Assembly: GCA_021806545.1 (NCBI GenBank)
Contig: JAJZXI010000001.1
Location: forward strand, 1-64,000
Direction: 5' to 3'
Source of the DNA: Actinomycetes bacterium
GTDB lineage: Bacteria; Actinomycetota; Acidimicrobiia; Acidimicrobiales; Acidimicrobiaceae
DNA length: 64,000 nucleotides
Shown: piece by piece, positions 34,193 to 42,315 of the stretch
Layout of the letters: each line of letters begins with the position of its first letter
Position numbering within the stretch: position 1 is the stretch's first letter
Position numbers and translations under genes: made by a program
Notes under the pieces: generated by a model
Told to the model about the DNA's origin: nothing
Database searches by the model: none
The model's input: the letters and a program-made list of their open reading frames with translations, nothing else

Positions 34193-34565
34193 CACGGCCA
34201 ACCAGCACCGCGGCCTGTCGCCAGGCATTCATCAGCGGTCGCAAGACCGCCTCCGCCTCAGCTAGCAGTTCACGCTCCTTGTAGAGGTTAGAGCGGACCA
34301 GCCGATCAAGGGAGTACTCATACAGTCGGTGGACATCGTTGGCGCCCTCCCAGACATCGAGTTGGAGACTATCGCGCAGCAGCGCTACAATCGCCTGTGC
34401 GTTCTTGAGCCCACAGTGAATCTCATAGAGGTCATGAACCTCATAGGCACGCTCGGCCCGGAGAAGCGCAGCATCCAAAAGGTCAACCATCATCACCAAT
34501 CGAGCTGACGGCGATGCCGTCTCCACCGAGTTAACGGCATAGCTTCGCCTACCAGAGTAAGCCAT
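34185..34565 (-). CDS. fliS: flagellin export chaperone FliS
   Basis: A 126-residue helical chaperone that holds flagellin monomers before export. It starts MAYSGRRSYAVNSVETASP and contains LVMMVDLLDAALL, the family features. It follows fliD after 12 bases. Confidence 0.94.
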   Translation of the reverse strand: MAYSGRRSYAVNSVETASPSARLVMMVDLLDAALLRAERAYEVHDLYEIHCGLKNAQAIVALLRDSLQLDVWEGANDVHRLYEYSLDRLVRSNLYKERELLAEAEAVLRPLMNAWRQAAVLVGRDG

Positions 34566-34577
34566 ATCTAGTCCTTT

Positions 34578-37121
34578 CTAGGGGAGTTGAGCGATCTCGC
34601 CCGCCAGGTAGCTGCCTTGATTTTTGAGAGATCCGAGCTGGACCTCCATATTGTTGAACTCCTGCTGAAGCATTTGCTGCTCTGATTGAATCATCGGCGT
34701 GTACGCGTTGTACTGTTGCTGCAAGTTTGAGATCTGCTGATTGATGCTGGTAATCGTGTTGGTAAGAGAGCCCGTGGTCGGATCAGACGCACCGTACCCA
34801 GTTGTCCCCATCCCACCAGCGATACCGGTGGTATAGGTGAAGTTGCCGAGGTTGGTGGCACTCGTGATACCAGTAGCGGTGACCTGAAGCGAGAGCCCTG
34901 CCAACGTCGGGTTGTTGAGCGGCGCAGTGAGGAACTGCCCGCTGCCGGTAGCAGCGACCCCATCGATGGTCCCAGCGACGTCGGTCCCGGTATAGGTCGT
35001 GCCGCCTGCCGTCAAGCCCAACTGTCCCGTCGTGCCACTCGTCGCAACGGTAAAGCTCTGTGATGAACCATAGTTCTGCGACGAGATAACGAGCTGCGAT
35101 CCCGACGACGTGGTCTTGACGCTCGCTGCGAGCGCTAGGCCAGCTGAGGCAAACGAGGCATTGACTCCTGCTGCGATACTCGAGAGCGACTCGCCGGCAC
35201 TCGCCGCATAGGTCGCGGTAGCACCACCAGAGGTAAACGAGAGGGTTTCTGCGCCGGTAATGGCTCCGCTCGCAACCACGGAGCCGGTATCAACCGCTTG
35301 CGTCGCTGAGTGGGAAACCACGACCGCGTAGCTGCCAGGCTGAGTGGCGTTGCTCGCGTAACTCAACGTGACCGATCCCGAATAGGCGTTAGAGCTGGCG
35401 CTCAAGGTACCACCCTGGGTAAAGAGCGACGCTACCTGAGAAGGGTTTGCATCGTAGGCTTGGGCAAAGGCCGAGGCATTGAAGTCGATCGAGCCGTTCT
35501 TGTTGAGGGTGATCCCTGCGCTCGCAGCCGTGGTGCCGTTGGCCCCGACCTCGTTTGCGATGACACCGAGAATCTGAGAGGTCAAGGCGTTCAAGTTTGC
35601 ATTCCCCATGAGTGGGCCGCCAGTTTTGGTAGCCGCGTTGTAGCCGGCATACTTATTGATGTCAGAGAGCGCTTGGTTCGCGGCATTGACGAGCGCTTGA
35701 ACCTGGGTCGCCATCTTGGTACCATCCGGGGTGACCGAAAGGGTAACGGGTGACGAGCCGGGTGCCTGAGCGGAAACCAGGTTGATGCTGACCCCGGGCA
35801 GTACACCGGTAACAGTGTTGGTCTGCGATGAGAGCTCATAGCCAGACGAGCCTCCCACGCTGATGACGGCGTTTTGACCGGCGGTGACGGTATTGAAGCT
35901 CCCAAGAGCCGACGAGAACGGTGCCGACTCGACCGTGATGTTACCACTCGTGCCGGTGGTGTTGGAGGCGAGTTGGAGGATGTAAGCGTTCGTCCCGACC
36001 TGGACCGCCGAAGCCGTGACTCCTGTATTTGCTGCGTTGATGTTCGCCACCACTGACGAGAGGCTCCCGTTGCCGGCAGAGACCTCAGTGGCGCTAAAGC
36101 TACCCTTGGCCAGGCCGAAGGCACCGATTCCCATCGTGATCGTGCCACCCGAGCCATCCGTGAGACTGGTAGTCGTCCCCGACTGAACATTGTTGATCGC
36201 GGTCGTGGTCCCATCGAGTGTGATGGACCCTGCGGTACCGACCGACGCGGCTGACTGTGTGCTGAGTCCGAGCGCAGAGAGCGCCGTACCACCGGTGATC
36301 TGGAGCGAGGCAGAACTGCCTAACAGGGATGTTCCCACCTCGAGCTGTCCGCGTGAGTTCACCTTGGCATTGAGCAATGCGGTACCAGATACCGTGCTAG
36401 CGGTGCTGATAGCTTGAGCGAGTTGTGAGGGGGTGTAGGTGCCACTCGCGATGGTAAAGGTTTCGGCGGTCCCATTCACCGTTGCACTGATTGTGTCGTT
36501 CGCAGAACCGATGGTAACTGAGCTTGCGAGCGCGCTCGTGCCGGTCGCCGTGCCACCGGTGAGCGCTTGGGTGACATCAAAGGAGTGGGTACCGACGGCC
36601 AAGGAGCTGCCAGCAAGGGAGCTCACGCCAAAACCAGCCGCACTCGACGAGAGCAAAAAGTTCGACGACGCGACCGTGGATGAAAGCGAACTAACGGTAT
36701 TCGCACCAGCTACGACGTTGCCTTGAGCGAGTTGGTCAACGTTGAAGCTGATGGTCGAAGGGGTCGCCCCCGAGGTGGTGCTAGCGGTCGCCACAGCTGG
36801 ATTGGAGGTGGTGGCTGAGGTCACTTGCCAGTCCGAGGCCGAGTTGAGGTTGTTGGCAGCGGTTTGAAGATTGAGGAAGTCCGACGAGAGCTGTTGGTAG
36901 TCGTTCAGGTTCGTCTTGAGCGCGTTGATCTGGTTTTGGATATCAACTTGAGGCTGCTCGTAGGCCTGCATGAGTGCGCTGATGATCGCAGTGGTGTTGA
37001 GTCCCGAGATGACGCCATTGAACTTGATCGCCGGTGCGAAGGGATTCGTGCTACTCGACGACGTGGTAGAGCTCGTGTTCGTCGTCGAACTCGTACTGGT
37101 GAGCGGTGATATCGAAGACAT
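34578..37121 (-). CDS. fliD: flagellar cap protein FliD
   Basis: A very long FliD, 847 residues. The N-terminal region (NGVISGLNTTAIISALMQAY) and the C-terminal coiled coil (SINQQISNLQQQYNAYTPMI) are typical; the centre is an expanded Thr/Ser/Gly/Ala-rich set of beta domains. It caps the growing filament and may also act as an adhesin. It starts with a good ribosome binding site (AGGAGG) 62 bases after the fliC terminator palindrome. Confidence 0.93.
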   Translation of the reverse strand: MSSISPLTSTSSTTNTSSTTSSSSTNPFAPAIKFNGVISGLNTTAIISALMQAYEQPQVDIQNQINALKTNLNDYQQLSSDFLNLQTAANNLNSASDWQVTSATTSNPAVATASTTSGATPSTISFNVDQLAQGNVVAGANTVSSLSSTVASSNFLLSSSAAGFGVSSLAGSSLAVGTHSFDVTQALTGGTATGTSALASSVTIGSANDTISATVNGTAETFTIASGTYTPSQLAQAISTASTVSGTALLNAKVNSRGQLEVGTSLLGSSASLQITGGTALSALGLSTQSAASVGTAGSITLDGTTTAINNVQSGTTTSLTDGSGGTITMGIGAFGLAKGSFSATEVSAGNGSLSSVVANINAANTGVTASAVQVGTNAYILQLASNTTGTSGNITVESAPFSSALGSFNTVTAGQNAVISVGGSSGYELSSQTNTVTGVLPGVSINLVSAQAPGSSPVTLSVTPDGTKMATQVQALVNAANQALSDINKYAGYNAATKTGGPLMGNANLNALTSQILGVIANEVGANGTTAASAGITLNKNGSIDFNASAFAQAYDANPSQVASLFTQGGTLSASSNAYSGSVTLSYASNATQPGSYAVVVSHSATQAVDTGSVVASGAITGAETLSFTSGGATATYAASAGESLSSIAAGVNASFASAGLALAASVKTTSSGSQLVISSQNYGSSQSFTVATSGTTGQLGLTAGGTTYTGTDVAGTIDGVAATGSGQFLTAPLNNPTLAGLSLQVTATGITSATNLGNFTYTTGIAGGMGTTGYGASDPTTGSLTNTITSINQQISNLQQQYNAYTPMIQSEQQMLQQEFNNMEVQLGSLKNQGSYLAGEIAQLP

Positions 37122-37182
37122 ATCGCCTCCTGGTTGCGCTAGAGCGGTTCTGCTGGATGGTTGTAGACGATGGCATTACCCA

Positions 37183-37216
37183 AAATGGGCCGTGGATATA
37201 TATCCACGGCCCATTT
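37183..37216 (-). terminator. 34-bp perfect palindrome, terminator of fliC
   Basis: A perfect palindrome with two 17-base arms (left arm AAATGGGCCGTGGATAT), 16 bases after the fliC stop. The GC-rich stem followed by TTTT on the minus strand makes it a likely intrinsic terminator, separating abundant fliC message from the fliD operon. Confidence 0.8.
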
Positions 37217-37231
37217 GCGACTGAGTAGGGC

Positions 37232-38065
37232 CTAGGGAATCAGTTTGAGAATCAACTGCGGTAGAGCCTGGGCCTGGGACAACATCGCGACACCGGCCTG
37301 CATGAGGACCTGCTGCGAGGAGAAGGTCGTCATAGCTTGGGCCATATTCGTATCCACTAAGGTCGAGTTCGCGGCGGTCACGTTCTGCTGGCTCACCGTA
37401 TCGTTCGCAATGATCGCCTGGATCTGGTTCTGTACCGCACCGACGTTGGCCTCAGCCGACGCGACGGTGCTAATCGCTGATTGGACGGCCACCATCGCTG
37501 AGAGAGCGGCGGTTGAGGTGCCAATACTGACGGTGCCAGTGCCAACCCCAAGCGCACCGGTCGTCAACGCACCGATGCTCACCACTACCTGATCCACGGA
37601 ACTTGCGTACGCGCCAATTTGGAATGACTCACCAACGAAGCTGCCATTGAGGAGCTGTTGGCTGCCAAAACTCGTAGAGTTTGCGATCTGATCGAGCTGA
37701 TTCTGCAAGGCTGCAAACTCCTGCTGGTCGGCGTTGAGCGAATTTGAATTCGACGCACCGGCGTTGGCAGCCTGAGTTGCCAACTGGTTCATGGTCTGCA
37801 GGATCGAGATCTGCTGGTTCATGGCGCCGGTGGCGATCTGAAGCACGGAGTTGGCGTCCTGTCCGTTGTTGATTGCGACGCCGAGACCGTTCGCTTGGGT
37901 TTGAAGACCCTGCGAGATGACATACCCGGCAGCATTGTTTGCGGCTGTTTGGATCTGAAGACCCGAGGACAGCTGGTTGATAGTGGTCTGCATCGCGTTA
38001 TTGGTAGCGTTCAAGTTATTGTACGCCTCGATAGCCGAGATGTTTGTGTTCACCGAAAGGGACAT
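37232..38065 (-). CDS. fliC: flagellin
   Basis: Filament protein, 277 residues, with the conserved D0/D1 N terminus (MSLSVNTNISAIEAYNNL) and C terminus (STLVDTNMAQAMTTFSSQQV), and only a short variable centre, so essentially a minimal flagellin. AAGGAGG stands before the ATG. It is flanked by a candidate flagellar promoter and a strong terminator, as expected for a highly expressed single-gene transcript. The amino acids Ser, Thr and Asn are frequent, so O-glycosylation by the nearby glycosyltransferases is conceivable but not shown. Confidence 0.96.
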   Translation of the reverse strand: MSLSVNTNISAIEAYNNLNATNNAMQTTINQLSSGLQIQTAANNAAGYVISQGLQTQANGLGVAINNGQDANSVLQIATGAMNQQISILQTMNQLATQAANAGASNSNSLNADQQEFAALQNQLDQIANSTSFGSQQLLNGSFVGESFQIGAYASSVDQVVVSIGALTTGALGVGTGTVSIGTSTAALSAMVAVQSAISTVASAEANVGAVQNQIQAIIANDTVSQQNVTAANSTLVDTNMAQAMTTFSSQQVLMQAGVAMLSQAQALPQLILKLIP

Positions 38066-38129
38066 GAATCCTCCTTGAATTCCCTCATGTTTTTCTCTCC
38101 AACGCTGGGGTCACCAAGCGTCTTTGGAA

Positions 38130-38158
38130 GCATCGGGAAGTCTTTGACAAACCTTGAG
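38130..38158 (-). promoter_or_regulatory. candidate flagellar-type (sigma-28-like) promoter of fliC
   Basis: On the minus strand CTCAA (38158-38154) is followed after 16 bases by CCCGATGC (38137-38130), a partial match to CTAAA-N15-GCCGATAA. It sits 65 bases ahead of the fliC start, in the 96-base gap after asd. Confidence 0.4.
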
Positions 38159-38161
38159 GAT

Positions 38162-39178
38162 CTAGTCCAACAAAAGCTCCAAGATCTGGATCGCATTCAA
38201 CGCCGCGCCCTTGCGAAGGTTGTCTCCTGCTACAAAGAACGCGACTCCGTTGGCGGAGGAACGATCGCGACGTATCCTCCCAACGAGGACAGCGTCGGCT
38301 CCTGCGCACGCCAGCGGGGTAGGCAGACCAACGACCTTGCACCCTGGCTGTTGATCCAGCTCAGCTACGAGTCGCTCCACCCTCGGTTGATCGCGGCACT
38401 CCGCGAGAACGGCGATGCTATGACCCGTGAATACCGGTACCCGCACGCAGGTGGCGTGAACTTTGAGGTCCTTGAGTCCGAGAATCTTACGAGACTCATT
38501 GATAAACTTCTCCTCTTCGGAGGTGTCTCCATCGCGTAGCTCGCCCGCGAGTGGAATAACGTTACCCGCGAGCGTGGCCGGGAATTTTTGCGGTGGTGCG
38601 AACGCGACCGCAGCACCGTCGAAGGTCAATCGAACAAGATCAGGCCGTCGCAACTGCTCGTCCAGCTCGACTACCCCAGCCTTGCCAGCGCCAGAAGCAG
38701 CCTGATACGTCGAGACAATGACGCGTTCGAGACCAAAGAGTCGGTCGATCACAGCCAGCGGAGGCATGGCGATCATCGTCGTGCAGTTTGGGTTCGCAAT
38801 GATCCCCAATGGTCGACGCGCTGCATCCCCCGGATTCACCTCTGGGACGACCAGCGGCACCTCGCTATCCATACGGTATGCGGAGGAATTGTCGATCACA
38901 GTGGCGCCTGCCGCGGCGAATCTGGGGGCGTAGATCCGAGAGGCACTAGCCCCGATAGAGAACAGTGCGTAATCGATTCCCTCAAGATCCGCAACATCCA
39001 CATCCTCGACCTCGATCGTCTGTTGACCAAAGTTGATCGTCGATCCAGCCGAGCGAGACGAAGCAAAGAAGCGCAGACGCTCGAATGGAACCTTTCGTTC
39101 CTCGATGATCTGGCGCATCACGGTACCTACTTGGCCAGTCGCGCCCACGACGGCAAGTGTTCCAGCACTCCGTCTCAT
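38162..39178 (-). CDS. asd: aspartate-semialdehyde dehydrogenase
   Basis: A 338-residue enzyme reducing aspartyl phosphate to aspartate semialdehyde, NADPH-dependent, in the lysine/threonine/methionine pathway. N-terminal VVGATGQVG binds the dinucleotide; the catalytic Cys132 lies in ANPNCTT. It overlaps lysC by four bases, forming a two-gene operon. Confidence 0.95.
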   Translation of the reverse strand: MRRSAGTLAVVGATGQVGTVMRQIIEERKVPFERLRFFASSRSAGSTINFGQQTIEVEDVDVADLEGIDYALFSIGASASRIYAPRFAAAGATVIDNSSAYRMDSEVPLVVPEVNPGDAARRPLGIIANPNCTTMIAMPPLAVIDRLFGLERVIVSTYQAASGAGKAGVVELDEQLRRPDLVRLTFDGAAVAFAPPQKFPATLAGNVIPLAGELRDGDTSEEEKFINESRKILGLKDLKVHATCVRVPVFTGHSIAVLAECRDQPRVERLVAELDQQPGCKVVGLPTPLACAGADAVLVGRIRRDRSSANGVAFFVAGDNLRKGAALNAIQILELLLD

Positions 39179-40383
39179 AGCCCGAATGCCTCATGCAGTG
39201 CCTGCACAGCGACCTCGAGTTGGTCGGAGCGAATCACACATGAGATTCGGATCGCCGAGGTGGAAATCATCTCAATGTTGATACCATTGTTCGCTAAGGT
39301 CTCAAACATGGTTGCCGTCACGCCCGGGTGCGACTTCATGCCAGCCCCCACAAGGGAGACTCTGCCGATCGCATCATCGGCCACTACCTCACCAGCGTCC
39401 ACCTGCCGGGCAACCTCCTCGGTCACTCGACGCGCGAGTTCGAGGTCGACTTTCGGAGCGGTGAACGAGATATCCGTATGGCCTTCGATCGATGTGTTCT
39501 GAACGATCATATCTACGTTCACACCAGCATCAGCAATCACACGGAAGATCTGGGCTGCCACACCTGGCCGGTCCGGGACCCGCAACAGTGTGAGCTTGAC
39601 CTCGGTGGCATCATGGGAAATCGCACTCACCACTGCCTGCTCCATCGTCTCCTCCTCTTCAACAACCCAGGTCCCTGGCTCCCATGTGAAACTCGAGCGC
39701 ACGTGCAACGTGACGCCGTAATTGCGGGCGAACTCAACCGAGCGCAAGGCGAGAACTCGCCCGCCAGAGGCGGACAGCTCGAGCATCTCCTCAAAGGAGA
39801 TTCGCGGGATCTTGCGTGCGCTCGGCACTACTCTCGGATCAGCCGTGAACACCCCAGACACGTCCGTGTAGATCTCACAGACCGTCGCGCCCAAACTCGC
39901 CGCAATGGCGACCGCAGTGGTATCGGAGCCGCCGCGTCCCAGCGTCGTGACGTTCCGTTCGGTAGATACCCCCTGGAAGCCCGCGATCACCGGCACAACA
40001 CCAGCCGCAAGAGACGCCTTGATGCGGTCGGGTTTTATCTCGACGATCTTGGCCTTGGTATGGTCGGTGTCGGTGATAATGCCGGCTTGTGACCCGGTGA
40101 AGGACTCGGCGGCGACGCCGAGATCCGCGAGAGCCATACAAAGTAACGACACCGAAATGCGCTCACCAGCAGTCAAGAGCATGTCCATCTCCCTGGGTGG
40201 GATTGTGGTACTGACGTCTCCCGCGAGTCGTATAAGGTCATCGGTGGTCTTTCCCATGGCCGACACCACCACGACCACATCGTCACCGCGGCGTTTGGAG
40301 CGCGCGACATAGTCAGCCACCGTCCTGATCCGATCCGCATCAGCGACGGATGTGCCGCCATACTTCTGAATTATGAGAGCCAC
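39175..40383 (-). CDS. lysC: aspartate kinase
   Basis: A 402-residue enzyme phosphorylating aspartate, the first step of the aspartate amino-acid pathway. KYGGTSVADADRI is the kinase signature; two ACT domains for feedback control fill the C-terminal 140 residues (VPDRPGVAAQIFRVI and SHPGVTATMFETL). The start is a GTG. Confidence 0.95.
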   Translation of the reverse strand: MALIIQKYGGTSVADADRIRTVADYVARSKRRGDDVVVVVSAMGKTTDDLIRLAGDVSTTIPPREMDMLLTAGERISVSLLCMALADLGVAAESFTGSQAGIITDTDHTKAKIVEIKPDRIKASLAAGVVPVIAGFQGVSTERNVTTLGRGGSDTTAVAIAASLGATVCEIYTDVSGVFTADPRVVPSARKIPRISFEEMLELSASGGRVLALRSVEFARNYGVTLHVRSSFTWEPGTWVVEEEETMEQAVVSAISHDATEVKLTLLRVPDRPGVAAQIFRVIADAGVNVDMIVQNTSIEGHTDISFTAPKVDLELARRVTEEVARQVDAGEVVADDAIGRVSLVGAGMKSHPGVTATMFETLANNGINIEMISTSAIRISCVIRSDQLEVAVQALHEAFGL

Positions 40384-40422
40384 GCGAACAATCTACCAGC
40401 CCGATCCTCTCAGACCAAGAGG

Positions 40423-40443
40423 AGTAGCGGTAATCATGCTACT
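40423..40443. repeat. inverted repeat in the lysC-isomerase intergenic region
   Basis: AGTAGC and GCTACT are separated by nine bases in the 71-base gap between two divergent genes. This 6-9-6 dyad could be a regulator site, but it is short enough to arise by chance. Confidence 0.25.
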
Positions 40444-40454
40444 AAAGTGTTGAC

Positions 40455-41243
40455 GTGCCAAGCGAAAAGCGGGCTCGAATTCGAGCGAACCAACAGAAAC
40501 TGAAAGAGGCAGAACTGGCACGAGCCAAGCGGCGCCGGATGCTCCGTAACGGTGCCATCATCCTCATCGCCGCGATAGTGGTCTTTGTTGGTATCTACCT
40601 CCTTACCAAACCGACTCCGAAAAAATCGACCACCGACAAGACGACGGCGGGGTCGAAGGTGGCGAGCTACCTGCTCCCAGACGGATGCCCCAACCCCAGC
40701 GCCACTATTCCACGCAAGACTCACTTCAAGCGATACCCGCCTGAATGTCTCAACCCCCACGATCATTACCTAGCCGTGGTCAACACTACGGCGGGAACCT
40801 TTGATATCAAGCTTGAGCCCAACCTCGGCCCGAAATCTGCAAACAACTTCTATGTCCTGTCGCTTTATCACTTCTTCAACGGCACGACGTTCTTCAGGGT
40901 GATCCCAGGTTTCGTCATCCAAGGCGGGAGCCCGACTAATAACGACATCGGGAGCCCCGGCTATAGCTTCGGTGATAAGAATCCACCGGCGGGCTCCTAT
41001 CACATCGGCACAGTCGCCATGGCAAATAGCGGCTCGCCGAACACCAATGGCAGCCAGTTCTTCGTGGTGTCCGGAACCGCTGGCGAGAAGGAGCTGAGCA
41101 ACACCTACAGCGTCTTTGGTCAAGTGACCAAGGGTTTGTCGGTGATTGCAAAAATCAATGCCGGCGGCAGCACTGCCAACAACGGTATCCCACCCAAGAC
41201 CACGTACAAAATCAACACCGTCACCATTGAGGTGACCAAGTAG
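40455..41243 (+). CDS. membrane-anchored cyclophilin-type peptidyl-prolyl isomerase
   Basis: A 262-residue protein with a basic cytosolic N terminus (about 30 residues), one membrane helix (AIILIAAIVVFVGIYLL) and an extracellular cyclophilin domain containing FFRVIPGFVIQGGSP and NTNGSQFFV. It probably helps fold secreted proteins. The start is a GTG; there is no Shine-Dalgarno-like sequence close to it. Confidence 0.9.
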   Translation: MPSEKRARIRANQQKLKEAELARAKRRRMLRNGAIILIAAIVVFVGIYLLTKPTPKKSTTDKTTAGSKVASYLLPDGCPNPSATIPRKTHFKRYPPECLNPHDHYLAVVNTTAGTFDIKLEPNLGPKSANNFYVLSLYHFFNGTTFFRVIPGFVIQGGSPTNNDIGSPGYSFGDKNPPAGSYHIGTVAMANSGSPNTNGSQFFVVSGTAGEKELSNTYSVFGQVTKGLSVIAKINAGGSTANNGIPPKTTYKINTVTIEVTK

Positions 41244-41276
41244 CGCGCCTCAGCATGAGAGTAAGGGAGTGAAAGC

Positions 41277-41858
41277 ATGGTTGGACGGAAGAAGGAAAAC
41301 TACCCCTGCCCCGAGGCGGATGGCTCTAGCCCTCAGGTGCGCCACTTCGACGCCAGCCCGTCGTACTGCCTCGAGGATGGCGCCTCGTATGAGGCGACCA
41401 TGGAGACAAGTCACGGCACGATGCGCTTTGAACTCTTCGCAAACCGCGCTCCGATCACGGTCAACAGCTTTGTCTTTCTCGCTCGCTACCACTACTTCGA
41501 CGGGATTGACTTCCACAGGATCATCCCTGGGTTCGTCGTTCAAGGTGGCGATCCGACCGGGACGGGAGCTGGAGGTCCTGGCTACCAGTTCCGTGACGAA
41601 CTGCCTAACCCCGGTGAATACCGACGAGGAAGTCTGGCGATGGCAAACGCCGGACCCAATACCAACGGAAGCCAGTTTTTCATCATCTCAGGGCCGAGTG
41701 GCATCTCACTGCCCCCCCTCTACAGCCTTTTCGGGCAGCTTGTCGATGGTGATGCGGTGATCAGCACGCTAGATGAAGCTGGTTCTCAGGGAGGGCGGCC
41801 AACCACTCGCTGTACCATCGAGAAGGTAGACATCCATCAGCACCTAGCTAAGATCTGA
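41277..41858 (+). CDS. cyclophilin-type peptidyl-prolyl isomerase
   Basis: A 193-residue protein with a complete cyclophilin domain (FHRIIPGFVVQGGDP, NTNGSQFFI) and no membrane segment, so probably cytosolic. AAGGGAG stands before the ATG. A tandem paralogue of the preceding gene, 33 bases away and probably co-transcribed. Confidence 0.92.
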   Translation: MVGRKKENYPCPEADGSSPQVRHFDASPSYCLEDGASYEATMETSHGTMRFELFANRAPITVNSFVFLARYHYFDGIDFHRIIPGFVVQGGDPTGTGAGGPGYQFRDELPNPGEYRRGSLAMANAGPNTNGSQFFIISGPSGISLPPLYSLFGQLVDGDAVISTLDEAGSQGGRPTTRCTIEKVDIHQHLAKI

Positions 41859-42315
41859 ACCAGCGTCCCGCTGCCCGAGGGTTGCTGGTGTGTGCAGCCG
41901 AACTGCCCGACAACTCGTCCACAAGCGAGTGGCGCATCCTCGCAGAGCCTTCTCAACGGAAACGTACGACAAGCTAGAGCCGCCTGGCAAAGACCAACCA
42001 AGTTGGCAGAACGAGATAGCTCGTCCATTAACGGCCAGAGCCAACCATCCCACGCAGCAAGTGCCAGAATTGTGGATCCATTGTCTGCACGACTGTGCAT
42101 AACTAGCGCGCTCTCGAAGATCAAAGGATCCGTGCACATGATCATCTCGACTCTCCATAGTTGTCTCAACTGGCCACCAGTGCGATCAACGCTACGAAAC
42201 GTGCCCAGGTGGTTGACAAGAACTGAGCGACGGCTACGGCAAAACCGCTCGTGCCGACGGCCCGGCATCGATCCCGTTGAGCCAGCGACCCGTATCGGCT
42301 GAGTTTATCGCCCGC
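41859..42315. other. intergenic stretch between convergent genes
   Basis: No gene, RNA or strong terminator is seen. Open frames on both strands have no recognisable content. Confidence 0.45.

Noticed and set aside
37183-37216. Palindrome as a site-specific recombination site for flagellin inversion
   Set aside because: There is only one copy nearby, no recombinase gene is present, and its place after fliC with a T run fits a terminator.
41837-42268. 143-codon minus-strand frame after the cyclophilin gene
   Set aside because: It overlaps the isomerase end, is rich in Arg/Cys/Trp and has no recognisable domain.
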